Shown: piece after piece, positions 43,452-52,655 of the stretch
Numbering within the stretch: the stretch's first letter is position 1
Layout: the number at the start of each line of letters is the position of its first letter
Assembly: GCF_026240905.1 (NCBI RefSeq)
Contig: NZ_JAPEVI010000003.1
Coordinates: 124,001 to 188,000, forward strand
DNA length: 64,000 nucleotides
Source of the DNA: Roseibium salinum
GTDB taxonomy: Bacteria; Pseudomonadota; Alphaproteobacteria; Rhizobiales; Stappiaceae
Direction: 5' to 3'
Notes under the pieces: model-generated
What the model saw: the letters and a program-made list of their open reading frames with translations, nothing else
What the model was told of the DNA's origin: nothing
The model's database searches: none
Made by a program: the position numbers and the translations under genes

Positions 43452-44274
43452 CACCGCCGCATCGCAAAGGGAGCTTTCCACCGCATCGGGCGCGAGCGAA
43501 GTGCGGTTCCGGGGCGGCGGCTTTGCGCCGAAAGCGCCGCGCTGGGTGGGCGTTGTCGTTTTCGTCCTGCTGATCGCGCTGGTCCAGTGGGGCACCGAAG
43601 CGGGCTGGATTTCAGCCCTGACGCTGCCCAAACCGACGGACGTCCTGGCGACGTTCGGGGAGCTGTGGCAAAGCGGGCTCCTGTTCAAGCATCTCAACCC
43701 CTCGCTGACCCGGCTGGTGGTCGGCGCCGCGATCGGGGTCAGCCTCGGCATATTCACCGGGGTGATGATCGGGCTGTTCTCCTATGCGCGCGCCGGGCTG
43801 GTGCCGCTGGTGGCGGCGCTCTTCCCGATCCCCAAGATCGCGCTTCTGCCGCTGTTCGTGATCTGGTTCGGCATCGACGAAGCCTCGAAATACGCGCTGA
43901 TCGCCTTCGGAACGTTCACGCCGACGGTGGTCGCGACCTATGGGGCGGTGGACAACGTCGACCGCTCGCTGATCCGCATGGGGCAGAGTTTCGGGCTTTC
44001 CTGGCTGTCGATTGTCCGCAAGATCGTGTTGCCGGGGGCGATGCCGGGCGTTCTGTCGGGCCTGCGCATCAGCCTTGCCATCGCCATCATCCTGCTGGTG
44101 GCCGCGGAAATGCTCGGCGCGGAATACGGCATCGGCGCCTATATCCTCGAGGCCGGGGCGCTCTACGATCTGGAGCGGCTGTTTGCCGGGGTGGTGATCC
44201 TGTCGCTGCTGGGAGTGATCGTCAGCGGCGTCATCGGCCTGATCGAGCGGCGGCTGCTGGGCTGGCGGATGTAA
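43444..44274 (+). CDS. ABC transporter permease (SsuC/TauC type)
   Basis: This 276-residue inner-membrane permease has the EAA-type loop RSLIRMGQSFGLSWLSIVRKIVLPGAMPGVLSGLRISLA and about six hydrophobic segments. It forms the channel of the NMT1-type importer as a likely homodimer. It ends the operon. The 44275-44643 stretch after it is intergenic repeat R1. Confidence 0.92.
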   Translation: MADTAASQRELSTASGASEVRFRGGGFAPKAPRWVGVVVFVLLIALVQWGTEAGWISALTLPKPTDVLATFGELWQSGLLFKHLNPSLTRLVVGAAIGVSLGIFTGVMIGLFSYARAGLVPLVAALFPIPKIALLPLFVIWFGIDEASKYALIAFGTFTPTVVATYGAVDNVDRSLIRMGQSFGLSWLSIVRKIVLPGAMPGVLSGLRISLAIAIILLVAAEMLGAEYGIGAYILEAGALYDLERLFAGVVILSLLGVIVSGVIGLIERRLLGWRM

Positions 44275-44367
44275 CCTGCACCCTTGCAGAGGAAAGGCCA
44301 ATGCCCCAATCCGTCCGGCTGCCAGCAGGTTTCCTTGCGACGGTCGCCCGGTTTTTCAGGCCGTCCA

Positions 44368-44620
44368 GAAGCGCTCAACGGCGAAGTGCCGCGAAGCGGT
44401 TGTTTGCAAACCAATTTTCGAAAAGCCTTGTCTGAACAAGGGATTCAGACAAACGGGCGCATTGGACGTTTCGCCAAAACGCGGCTAAAAACAGGGCTAT
44501 TCCGATATCCTGGGAAAGTGCAGCCAGGCGAACGCGCCGGTTCGAGAGGTTTAAGCAGGACCGCGTGGAGGATGCTTTTACCGGATGGGAAACGGCGTTA
44601 GAACAACACATGAACGGATT
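44368..44620. repeat. Cassette-associated intergenic repeat R1
   Basis: Shares the ordered blocks GCGCTCAACGG, TTTTCGAAAAG, GTCTGA, GGACGTTTCGCCAAAACG, GGCTAAAA and TGGAGGATGCTTTTACCGGA with repeats R2 (55031-55279) and, in part, R3 (58871-59040). It precedes an immunity-like pseudogene. The same order in three places argues that whole cassettes with their leader were copied. Confidence 0.7.
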
Positions 44621-44643
44621 GAAAGAGACCGAGGGCGAGACCT
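44597..44643 (+). promoter_or_regulatory. Conserved cassette leader L1
   Basis: GTTAGAACAACACATGAAC and following purine-rich sequence resemble the leaders at 53791-53835, 55255-55301 and 55909-55953, each directly before a MADFEDITGW gene. The shared element may be a translation or transcription signal. Inferred from repetition. Confidence 0.5.
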
Positions 44644-45123
44644 GTGGCTGATTTTGAAGATATTACCGGATGGCGGGAAGAGTTGGCGGTTTTTAGGCGG
44701 ACACAGGAAGGCCTGCCTTTTTAACAAGTACAGTGCGTGGGACCGAGGACCCTGAAGCTGCCTTACGAGACGGCCATTCATCTGGCAGGTCTGCACTTCA
44801 AGCATCCTGAAATTCACGAGGCAGTGAAAAAATCAGCGGCCTGGGTTGCCTACCTGGATGCCAATCCAGACTTTGGCCGGGACGATGATGACTTCGAGGA
44901 ACTTTGTCCTTGGGAAGCCAATCGAAGCGGTCATGACTTTGCGCGCTGGTACGCGATGAAAAAGCGGATTCCGTGCGACGCAACCAAACTTGGCATCTGT
45001 GTAGCATTAGCCGAAGCAGTCGTGAACGGTATCCTTCCTTCGCTTTCCGCACCGGAGACGAGAGCTTATGCGGAAAGAAAATTTTCTAAAGATCTTTCCT
45101 TCTCTAGTGAGGGGCGCCTATGA
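44644..45123 (+). pseudogene. Immunity-like protein family (MADFEDITGW), broken copy C1
   Basis: The start matches the intact copies (MADFEDITGWREELAVFRR, GTG start) but a run of five T at 44718-44722, against six in the copies at 55302 and 55954, causes a stop. A second lesion near 44755 precedes a remaining open stretch (KLPYETAIHLAGLHFKHPEIHEAVKKSAAW...ETRAYAERKFSKD) to 45123. It overlaps the next gene by ATGA, as in the other copies. By position this is the immunity or antitoxin gene for the PIN-like gene that follows. Confidence 0.75.
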
Positions 45124-45389
45124 CGGAAAAAGTCTTATTCTTAGACGCCTCCGAGATCCTGACGATCCTTAAGAGAACCGGCTCCAAATCTCACCCGCTT
45201 CAAGGACTGAACGCCCTCGTCAACCGGGGCGACAAGTTTTTCTTCAACGATGATTTTATCGAAGAGTTGGAAGGCGCTGAAGAATGGGACAGTAAAAAAG
45301 GAAAACTTATCCAGCAGTGGCTGAAAGACAACGCAATTCGCCTAGTGGCTGTCGATCGGGTCCGCGAGGAGGTGAGCCATTCGGATTGA
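45120..45389 (+). pseudogene. PIN-like effector head fragment, copy C1
   Basis: This 89-residue frame begins MTEKVLFLDASEILTILKRTG and continues NALVNRGDKFFFNDDFIEEL...KKGKLIQQWLKDN, closely like residues 1-80 of the 772-residue protein at 56439. It ends before the acidic residues E104, D107 and D129 of that protein, so the nuclease centre is incomplete. It is likely a truncated toxin cassette. Coupled to the upstream immunity-like pseudogene by ATGA. Confidence 0.75.
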
Positions 45390-45551
45390 CTTCGGAACAA
45401 AAAGGGAACAACTTGGTTGCCGCGAACCTGGAAATACGTTTTGACCGGCTTCAAGTTGCGAAGAACATTTAGTGAAGGCCAGAGATGCATCGATTGAATA
45501 TAAGGACTTTCGTTTGTCCAGGTTTTCAGTAGGCAACACAGGGACTGCGAG

Positions 45552-45962
45552 ATGAACTTTAGAATTGTGGTGCTGATTCCACTGTTTTCAGCGGCTCTCT
45601 GGGCAGATGCAGTGAATGGTGAACTGCTTCCGAGATTGCCAAACAGCGGTATGTATATGCTCGGATTGGGTATTCTTTCAAAGGTCACAGTGTTATTCAA
45701 CGTGCTTTTTCTCACTGTTGTGTTCTCGAGGAGAATTGTTCTTTTCAGGAACTGGTACTCAAACCTCATTATTGCATTGCTTCTGATGCCGAACGTTCTT
45801 TGGCTGCTGCTTTCGATAAGCACACTTCGTTATTATTATGTGGACTTGTTTATTGGGAACGAGCTTGCAAGGTTTATGTCGAATTTGAGTGTTGTGAGCC
45901 TGACTTCATTGCTTCTGCTAGCGAATTATTTTCGATCTAAAGAAGAGGATAGTGACAAATGA
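45552..45962 (+). CDS. Putative membrane immunity protein (four hydrophobic segments)
   Basis: This 136-residue AT-rich gene encodes an inner-membrane protein with segments VVLIPLFSAALWADAV, LSKVTVLFNVLFLTVVF, LIIALLLMPNVLWLLLSI and LSVVSLTSLLLLANYF. It overlaps the start of the next gene by 11 bases. Because the next gene encodes a long protein with a toxin-like N-terminal domain, immunity is a reasonable guess. No family is recognised. It is preceded by about 160 bases without a gene. Confidence 0.7.
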   Translation: MNFRIVVLIPLFSAALWADAVNGELLPRLPNSGMYMLGLGILSKVTVLFNVLFLTVVFSRRIVLFRNWYSNLIIALLLMPNVLWLLLSISTLRYYYVDLFIGNELARFMSNLSVVSLTSLLLLANYFRSKEEDSDK

Positions 45963-47750
45963 GTTCAAAAAACCGCTTGGAAAGGATGGCCCAATTGGAA
46001 CAGCTATTGGGTTTGGAGAAGCATTTATTGAGTTTGGAATAGATTCAAAAGTTTCCAACGACCTTGTTACTGCTGCCGATAGGGCCATTGGCGAGTCGAT
46101 AGCGTCCCAACTACCCGGTCGCCAAGACGGAGGCGTGGCGGATGCCTATAGACATGTTCTGCTCTCTGCCGAACTTGTTCGGGACTACGGGGTATGGCCA
46201 GCATACCACATTCTGGAAAAACACGAGTTTGAATCGTCTGGCGGGGCCGATAATGGCCTCGATATGTGGAATAACTCCGTAGGAATGAAGATAGGACAAT
46301 ATGTCCGTCAAAATGGCGGCGATTGGGACGATGTAGTCCGACTTGCGAGGATGGCTGTGTTGGGCTCGTTCACGGTCGGCGACTACAGCCAAGTCAGAAA
46401 TTGGAAGAAGCGCAGCGCTGACGACGGCATTCGCATAGGATATGAGCAGCATTTAGCGATCCACAACCCTCCGAGGTCCGGCAAGCTTTCGTTTGTTGAT
46501 TTTGCCAATCAATTCAATCGGAAATATGCGTTTAGAGTGCGGGAGGGTGAAATCGTTCTCGAAGGTGGAAAGCTAAAAATACCTCCCATAGCGGTAACAA
46601 GCCCCCAACATTGGAAAAAGAACCCCAAGGTCCAGGTGAAGGGTAAGGACGTGGAACTGAGCGTGCAGCAATCGCAGTTTCCAACGCCAGCCTGGTTCGA
46701 GGGGAAGGGCTTTAACTACGAAACTGGAAATGCTGCACCTAAGCTTACCTTTTCGCTGACGCAGCTCGATTTCAAGTTGCAGCCAGAGGATTTCGCAATT
46801 CTTAGCGCTGAGCGTGCATTGGAAGGAGCCAAGGACGTTCCCCTGTCCAACTGGCCGGCAATAACCGGTTCCGCACCGGCTCTGCCACCCACTTTCACAC
46901 TGGCTGATGAACGGCCCTCGGCTGCGGCAAGTGTGATCCCGGTGCCTGCGCCCAAGCCCGACGACGGAGCTGCAGGCCGGCACGGGGGTATGCAGTTCCC
47001 GATCCCGCCGGCGCGCCGTCCTCGGTCAATCCGTTGGGCACAGGCGGAGCGGTGAGTGGCGGCGCCCCCTTCGCCCGCAGGACCTCCTACGACACCTACC
47101 GTCAGCTGGGCCTGACGCCGGAGGAAGAGGCGCAGGCGGTGGACGAGTTCAAGGCGCTTGTGAAGGAGAGCTATCTCGACATGGGCGGCGACATGGAAGC
47201 GGCGCAGCTGCTTGCGACGCGGCTGTTCGCCTTCGACTGGGGCCTGTCGGCCTTCGCGCAGGCGCCGGAAGGCACCGTGCTGAAGCACCCGGTGGAGAAG
47301 GTCTATCCCGGGCTTGAAGGCGCCGGGCATGACTACATCCGCGGCGACGTGGAATCCTTCCTGGAGGCCCGGGACATCAAGGCGGCCCGGTGGTATCTGA
47401 CCCCGAACGAGAAGACCGGCCGGGACCGCAAGAAAGCCTGGATGGACGATCAGGGTTACGGCCCGCGCATGACCCTGGCCTATGACGACGACACGGGCCG
47501 GCAGCACGTCGTGACCGACAGCTATCAGGCGGACATACGCGGGCCGCGTCTCAAGCAAACGGAAGCGTACAACCGGGCGCTCGAGAACGAGGCGGCGCAG
47601 TACGGCTTTGAAGATCCGGTTGCGGCGGCAAGGGAGAAGCTGGCAGGGGTGGCGATGCCGGTGCCCAGGGCGAGCCCGAAGCCGTTGGGGCGGGAGCTTG
47701 CAGGGTCTGCCCCCGGGATGCCCGACAGGCAGATAGGGAGCGGCGGCTGA
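45952..47750 (+). pseudogene. Effector protein 1: DUF6973-like N-terminus plus shared phage-type C-terminal domain (frameshift at a G-run)
   Basis: The first frame (GTG at 45952, AAGAAGAGGATA upstream) reads to 47055 and the second from 47034 to 47750. Adding one G to the five-G run at 46984-46988 joins them into about 599 residues. Residues about 63-115 (ADAYRHVLLSAELVRDYG...HEFESS...DMWNNSVGMKIG) resemble DUF6973, with H68, HE91-92, D104 and NN107-108. The C-terminal 227 residues, from FARRTSYDTYRQLGL, are almost the same as those of the protein at 56439. The first part is AT-rich and the last GC-rich, so the gene is a mosaic. Whether it is broken depends on the G-run. Confidence 0.8.
47070..47750 (+). 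repeat. Duplicated C-terminal effector domain, copy 1
   Basis: About 680 bases are nearly identical to 58050-58757 in DNA, with the longest exact stretches after KAARWYLTPNEKTGRDRKKAW. The sequence GTVLKHPVEKVYPGLEGAGHDYI resembles the C-terminal region of large internal virion proteins of podoviruses, by memory of pattern. The rest of these two genes is unrelated, so this is a duplicated domain, not a duplicated gene. Confidence 0.85.
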
Positions 47751-48063
47751 ATTTGCGGCACGCGTTGTTTCGAACGCAGTTGCTCTGGAACCGATTGGAT
47801 GCCCGGATCGCCGACCCGGTCGGGCCCGGTCTGGGCATGGTTTCCTCGCCACTCGGCACCGCGCCGTGCCCGCTCCAGTTAGCCGATTTCCGGAGGGAAA
47901 CGGCACGGGTCATGGATCAAGCCCTTTGATGACGAGAGGAGGAGACGAAGTCGGTGCCAATTCCGACTTGTCCATTGCCTGACCGCCGTCAGGTCGTATC
48001 CGGGCGCATCTAATCCGCGTTTATCCGTTCGAAGTGCTTTGGGCGGTGACGACGCACGCACGT

Positions 48064-48170
48064 CCTCATCCTGAGGAGCCGCGCAAGCGGCGTCTCGAAG
48101 GATGGGCTGCTTGCCCGGAGGATGTCGCCTATCCTTCGAGACGGACCTGACGGTCCTCCTCAGGATGAGG
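48064..48170. repeat. Rhizobiales-type intergenic palindrome, copy D
   Basis: CCTCATCCTGAGGAG and CTCCTCAGGATGAGG form the outer arms and CGTCTCGAAGGATGGGC / ATCCTTCGAGACGG the inner arms, as in copies A and B. It lies in the otherwise gene-free 47751-48428 before the terminase genes. Confidence 0.85.
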
Positions 48171-48428
48171 ATGTGTTTGTAGGTAAACCTCTGAAGTCAT
48201 AAATTTTTCTTCATCAGGCTGATCCAGCCACGCCTGGAACGGCGAGGTGGGGTTCGGGGGCCGGTGTTCCGAGTGTCACCGGCTGGAAACGATCATGAAT
48301 TCAGAAGTTTTCCGATCCCCGCACGTGCAGGGATGACGAGGAGCCGCGACGGAGGGCCGCTGGGCGGTGATTTCGCTTGCGGCAGACAGGCTCCCGGACC
48401 TTATCCAATCAAACCAGAAAGGCACATC

Positions 48429-48911
48429 ATGTCTTTGACGGGCAGTGATGCAAAGGCGCTGAAGTGGAAGACGCGGAAGGCGCGGCAGGCGGTGTGTGAG
48501 GCGCTTTGCGCGCATATGGCCGCCGGATACTCGATCGACAGTTTTCCCGGCGCCGACCGCAGGACCATCCGCTACTACGCCGAACAGTTTCCAGAAGACT
48601 TTCCGCCCGAAAAGCTGGAAGAGGCCGCAAGGCGCGGGCTGCTGGAGTGGGAGAAGATCGGCAAGGACGGTGCGCGGGGCGAACTCGCCAAGTTCAATGC
48701 CAGCGCCTGGACCTTCAACATGAAGAACCGCGCCGGCTGGCGCGACCGGTCGGAAGTGGAGGCCTGGGGCATCCTGGGCGGACCGGACGAGGCGCAAAAA
48801 CTGGAGAAATTCAAGCCGCGCAGCTCGGAGGAAATCGCTCTGGGGGTGATGGCGCTGCTGACCGCAAAGGACACACGCAAGGATGGCGACGGCCCTCGAA
48901 ACGCTGATTGA
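48429..48911 (+). CDS. Phage terminase small subunit-like protein
   Basis: This 160-residue protein lies directly ahead of, and overlaps by 29 bases, the large terminase gene, which is the normal place for the small subunit that recognises packaging DNA. Its N-terminal half has a helix-turn-helix-like region (RQAVCEALCAHMAAGYSIDSFPGADRRTIRYYAEQFPEDF), and KFNASAWTFNMKNRAGWRDR is a phrase seen in small terminases. ATG at 48429 follows AAAGG. The family is assigned by position and pattern. Confidence 0.8.
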   Translation: MSLTGSDAKALKWKTRKARQAVCEALCAHMAAGYSIDSFPGADRRTIRYYAEQFPEDFPPEKLEEAARRGLLEWEKIGKDGARGELAKFNASAWTFNMKNRAGWRDRSEVEAWGILGGPDEAQKLEKFKPRSSEEIALGVMALLTAKDTRKDGDGPRNAD

Positions 48912-50463
48912 GCATATCGACAAGATGGCGGCACCTGAGCGTGTCGCCCTGCAGAAGCAACTGGACGAAGCGGGCGTGCTGGATCAGTTCAGCGTCTGGC
49001 GGCCGCAGCCGGGGCCGCAGACGGACGGCTACTTTTCCGAGGCCGATCTCACCCTTTACGGCGGGGCGGCGGGGGGCGGCAAGACGGACCTGATCGCGGG
49101 CCTTGCGCTCTTTGCCCACCACAAGGCGGCGATCTTCCGCCAGTCGCTGAAATCCCTCAAGGGCGTGATCGAGCGGATGAACACGCTGATGCGCCAGGCG
49201 GGCATGGGCAAGATTTCCGGCAATCCGCCGCGATGGGTGGGGCCGGACGAGCGCATTATCGAGTTCGGCCATCTGGGGCTGCCGGGATCGGAGGAGGACT
49301 GGCAGGGGCGGGACCACGACCTGAAGGCTTTCGATGAAGGCGCGCAGATGGACCCGCGCAAGATCATCTTCGTGCTGGGCTGGCTGCGCTCCACGCGCGC
49401 GGGGCAGCGCTGCCGCGGGCTGATCGCCACCAATCCGCCGCTCGGCGGGCAGGGTGATTTTTTAAGCGAATGGTTCGCGCCCTGGCTCGATCCGCTCCAC
49501 CCGCTTTACGGCAGGGTGAAGCCGGGGGAACTGCTGTGGGCGGTATTCATCGACGACGGCGATGCCATCCGCACCGTGTGGGTGGACGGGCCGGAGCCGG
49601 TGGAGATCGAGGGCGAAATCCGCACGCCCAAGAGCCGGACCTTCATTCCCGCCAGGCGCCAGGACAACAGGTTTCTGGGCGCGGACTACGATGCGCAGCT
49701 CGACCAGATGCCGGAGCCGATGCGCACGGCGCTGAAGACCGGCGACTTTCTGGCCGCACGGCAGGACCACGAGTGGCAGGTGATCCCGTCCGAATGGGTG
49801 GACCTGGCCTTCCAGCGCTATGACGCGGGCGTGGACCGGGACGAGCCGATGAGCGTGCTGGGCGTCGACGTGGCGCAGGGCGGCAAGGACAGGACGGTCC
49901 TGCAACCGCTGCACGGACGGCGCTTCGAACAGAACATCGTCGTCAGGGGCACAGACACGCGGGACGGTTCGGATGTCGGCTCGCTGATCATCCGCGAGCG
50001 GCGGGACAACGCGCTGATCGTGGTGGACTGCACCGGCGGCTGGGGCGGCGACACGGTGGGTTTCCTGACCAGGGAAAACAACATCCCAGCGGAAAAATGC
50101 GTGTTCTCCGCCCAGTCCGGGGAATGCGCGAAGGACAGCAGGATCCCCTTCTACAATCTGCGGGCGCAGCTCTACTGGCGCCTGCGCGAAGCGCTGCACC
50201 CGAAAAGCGGGCTGGGTCTGGCGATCAGGCGCTCGGCGAGCGTCAAGGCGCAGCTGACGGCCCATCGCTGGAAGATGAAGGGCGGCAGGATCCTGATCGA
50301 GAGCAAGGAAGAGATCAAGGAACGGCTCGGCTCGTCCCCGGACGAGGCGGACGCGATTGTCGAGGCATTGGGATGGAAGGAAAAAGCGGAGCTGAGGAAG
50401 GTGGTGCAGGCCACAAGCCGGAGGCGGATGGCGGCCCTGGCCGATCCGCTCGGCGACTTCTGA
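48883..50463 (+). CDS. Phage terminase large subunit
   Basis: This 526-residue DNA-packaging motor has the ATPase Walker A GGAAGGGKTDL near residue 59-69, an acidic motif LKAFDEGAQMD (Walker B-like) near 146 and coupling motif IATNPPL. The C-terminal nuclease part has VLGVDVAQGGKDRT, ALIVVDCTGGWGGDTVG and SSPDEADAIVEAL, the acidic cluster of the RNase H-like fold. Length fits podovirus large terminases. It is intact, in contrast to several neighbours. Confidence 0.92.
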   Translation: MATALETLIEHIDKMAAPERVALQKQLDEAGVLDQFSVWRPQPGPQTDGYFSEADLTLYGGAAGGGKTDLIAGLALFAHHKAAIFRQSLKSLKGVIERMNTLMRQAGMGKISGNPPRWVGPDERIIEFGHLGLPGSEEDWQGRDHDLKAFDEGAQMDPRKIIFVLGWLRSTRAGQRCRGLIATNPPLGGQGDFLSEWFAPWLDPLHPLYGRVKPGELLWAVFIDDGDAIRTVWVDGPEPVEIEGEIRTPKSRTFIPARRQDNRFLGADYDAQLDQMPEPMRTALKTGDFLAARQDHEWQVIPSEWVDLAFQRYDAGVDRDEPMSVLGVDVAQGGKDRTVLQPLHGRRFEQNIVVRGTDTRDGSDVGSLIIRERRDNALIVVDCTGGWGGDTVGFLTRENNIPAEKCVFSAQSGECAKDSRIPFYNLRAQLYWRLREALHPKSGLGLAIRRSASVKAQLTAHRWKMKGGRILIESKEEIKERLGSSPDEADAIVEALGWKEKAELRKVVQATSRRRMAALADPLGDF

Positions 50464-50477
50464 TCCGGGAGCTGTGC

Positions 50478-51011
50478 GTGCGCGATGCCAGCTTCATCGC
50501 CGCCAACATGCGCCCTGAGGACCACCGCGAGATCGCCTGCCTGTGGAAGGACTGGGACACGCGGGCCTTAGGTGTCTGCGCCATGGAAACCGCGGTGCCG
50601 GGGATGGTCTGGTCCGTGTGGTACGACGGCCAGCCGGCGGCCGCCTACGGTTTCAGCCGGGCTTCGGCTTTCGATCCCGACCACTGGCAGGCCTGGGCGT
50701 TCGGGACGGAGCGCTTCCGGCGCTGCGTGCCGCTGATCACGCGCCATGTCACCAGCCTGCGCCCGCTGATCGAACAGGAATGCCGCAGGCTGCAGGCCAT
50801 CACGCTCCAAGACCACGACATTGCCCATGGCTGGATCGAGGCGCTGGGGGCAAAACGCGAGGGGCTCTTGCGCTCCTACGGCCGGGGCGGAGAGGATTTT
50901 TTCGTCTATGCCTGGGTGCGCCGAGCCGGGACCTGTTCATGTCCAGAGACGTCGGGATCGAATTCGGATGCGCATTTGCACGTTTCTCCCCTTCGACAAG
51001 CGGACCAGTGA
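50478..51011 (+). CDS. Podovirus gp13/DUF2833-like GNAT-fold protein
   Basis: This 177-residue protein starts at GTG with GGGAG upstream, 15 bases after the terminase stop. VRDASFIAANMRPEDHREIACLWKDW and MVWSVWYDGQPAAAYGFSRA...DHWQAWAFGTERF...LGAKREGLLRSYGRGGEDFFVYAW resemble T7 gp13-type internal/assembly proteins with an acetyltransferase-like fold. The last 30 residues (after FVYAWVRR) run into intergenic repeat sequence and may be an altered end. Normally the portal operon would follow, but here it is 8 kb away. Confidence 0.7.
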   Translation: MRDASFIAANMRPEDHREIACLWKDWDTRALGVCAMETAVPGMVWSVWYDGQPAAAYGFSRASAFDPDHWQAWAFGTERFRRCVPLITRHVTSLRPLIEQECRRLQAITLQDHDIAHGWIEALGAKREGLLRSYGRGGEDFFVYAWVRRAGTCSCPETSGSNSDAHLHVSPLRQADQ

Positions 51012-51050
51012 GTGGGCCCCGGATCTCCGCTTCGCTGCATCCGGGGTAAC
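51002..51050. repeat. Short GC-rich palindromic repeat, copy 2
   Basis: GGACCAGTGAGTGGGCCCC and a CCGGGGTAAC half match the element at 5411-5460. It overlaps the 3' end of the preceding gene, consistent with a disrupted junction at this point. Confidence 0.55.
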
Positions 51051-51243
51051 CGTTTGCGGGAGTGGCACGTCACCCTCAAAGCTCTGGGGTTCTATCGCAT
51101 CCGGTCAAACGGAACAGCAGGATTGTGACGGCGGGCACTGGGGGCGAACAAGCAGCAAGGTACACTTTGCAATCCGGCGCCATGACCATAGATTCACCGG
51201 ATCGGCAGGCGTTTTGGAAAGTTTCGACCGGAGACCTTTTGAC

Positions 51244-51846
51244 ATGACATTGACGCTCGGCACCATGACACCCGCGATTTCAGGCAATATTTCGCAGCTG
51301 AAAGCGGTCATCCTGGCCGATTTCAGGGCCACGGAGAGAAATGTCGGCTTTCACGCCGGACGGCTGTCGCAGGGCTTCAAGCTGCTGCTTTTGAAGAGCC
51401 TGCCGAAGCCGGATGATTTCGAACTCCAGGGAACGACGCTGCGTTCGGGCGGACGATACGGTTTGCCCGCGGCAAGCGATGCGGAAGACCGGATGCGGCG
51501 CGCCGTCCATGATGACGTTCTGGCGACCCGGGGAACCGAGGGTTATGCGGCGCTGCAGGCTGCCGGCCTGGGCGTTACCAAGGTGTCCGGCCGTGACCGG
51601 CTGGTGAAGATCCTGCCGACGACGCCGCATGACGGCGGCATGGCGCCGAAGGACCAGTATCCGGCCGGCGGCGGTTTCCTGCAATGGAATCTGAAGAAAC
51701 CCGGTCTGCCGTTCCTGTTCGCAGCCGAATTCTTCGGCGACGGGACCGTGCGAATACCCGGCGAGACCCTTCAGCTGAACAGCGGCAATCTCAACGTCGA
51801 TTATCCGCAGCGGGCGAAATTGCAGACCTATCTGCAGACGGTGTGA
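51244..51846 (+). CDS. Hypothetical protein in phage-interrupting island
   Basis: This 200-residue protein is not recognised. It contains LKAVILADFRATERNVGFHAGRLSQGFKLLLLKSLPKPDDF and GGFLQWNLKKPGLPFLFAAEFFGDGTVRIPGETLQL. The ATG at 51244 is chosen because the upstream reading contains repeat DNA. It faces away from the azoreductase gene. It is GC-rich like host genes and not like the AT-rich effector domains. Confidence 0.6.
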   Translation: MTLTLGTMTPAISGNISQLKAVILADFRATERNVGFHAGRLSQGFKLLLLKSLPKPDDFELQGTTLRSGGRYGLPAASDAEDRMRRAVHDDVLATRGTEGYAALQAAGLGVTKVSGRDRLVKILPTTPHDGGMAPKDQYPAGGGFLQWNLKKPGLPFLFAAEFFGDGTVRIPGETLQLNSGNLNVDYPQRAKLQTYLQTV

Positions 51847-51933
51847 TCGTGCGGCTTTTCCGGGCGCCGTTGCCGGGACGTTGAGAGATCCCGGGCCGCG
51901 CGCCATGGAGCGCGCGGCACGAGAAATCGGGCT

Positions 51934-52545
51934 TCAGGAGGCGAGGGCCGCAGAGGAGCCGGAGGCCAGGTTACGGCCGGGACGGCCGGCGTCAGCCTCG
52001 GCACTTGCGAGCACGGCTTCATCGGAAATCTGGTTCTCGTCCGTGATAAAACGCACATCGTCGATGCCGATGAAGCCAAGCACGTGGCGCATGTAGTCGC
52101 TGGCGAAGTCCTCCTCCGAGTCGAACCGGGTGCCGCCGGAGGCATAGATCAGGACCGCGCGCTTGCCTTCCAGAAGGCCGACCGGGCCGTCAGCCGTGTG
52201 CCGGAAGGTCACGTTGGCGCGGCAGACCTGGTCGAGCCACAGCTTCAGGCTGGCCGGGATGGTGAAATTGTAGACCGGAAGGCCGATGACCAGCAGGTCG
52301 GCCGCCTGCAGTTCTTCGATCAGTGCATCGGAAACCGCGAGCGAGCCGCGCAGCGCCTCGGTGCGCTCAGTATCGGGCATGAACGCGGCGGCGACCCAGT
52401 CGGCGCCGATGAGCGGCACGGGGTCGGACAGGTCGCGGTGAATGATCTCAACATCTGCCCGGAGCCCGGCGAGAAAGCGGGAGGTGAGCGCGCGTGAGAC
52501 CGAGTTGTCCTTCCGGGCGCTTGTATCGAGGCGGAGTACTTTCAT
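51934..52545 (-). CDS. FMN-dependent NADH-azoreductase
   Basis: This 203-residue flavodoxin-fold enzyme uses NADH and FMN to reduce quinones or azo compounds. The FMN phosphate-binding loop at the start reads RLDTSARKDNSVSRALT, and the central LLVIGLPVYNFTIPASLKLWLDQVCRANVTF is typical of AzoR. It is divergent from a LysR gene, with palindromes between. It lies within the 51.2-53.6 kb segment that interrupts the phage late genes. Confidence 0.9.
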   Translation of the reverse strand: MKVLRLDTSARKDNSVSRALTSRFLAGLRADVEIIHRDLSDPVPLIGADWVAAAFMPDTERTEALRGSLAVSDALIEELQAADLLVIGLPVYNFTIPASLKLWLDQVCRANVTFRHTADGPVGLLEGKRAVLIYASGGTRFDSEEDFASDYMRHVLGFIGIDDVRFITDENQISDEAVLASAEADAGRPGRNLASGSSAALAS

Positions 52546-52562
52546 GTGTCTTCAGATCCTTT

Positions 52563-52618
52563 TTGTCCTGGACAAGATGAAAGTTGACATAAGGCTTCTC
52601 ATTGGGAGGAGGAATGAG
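52563..52618. promoter_or_regulatory. Palindromes in azoreductase/LysR divergent promoter
   Basis: TTGTCC-T-GGACAA at 52563-52575 and CTCATT-N9-AATGAG at 52598-52618 are exact inverted repeats between the divergent genes. They are candidates for LysR binding. Confidence 0.5.
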
Positions 52619-52655
52619 CTAGAACAGCAAATGATTATTCCAGTTTGGAGAAGGT

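Noticed and set aside
44275..44643. Coding frames 44284-44601 in the gap after the permease
   Set aside because: The same DNA recurs as intergenic repeat R2 and R3 with insertions and deletions that break the frame, so it is repeat DNA.
30180..48180. CRISPR array from the repeated palindromes
   Set aside because: Copies are kilobases apart, are self-complementary over 110 bases and have no spacer structure.
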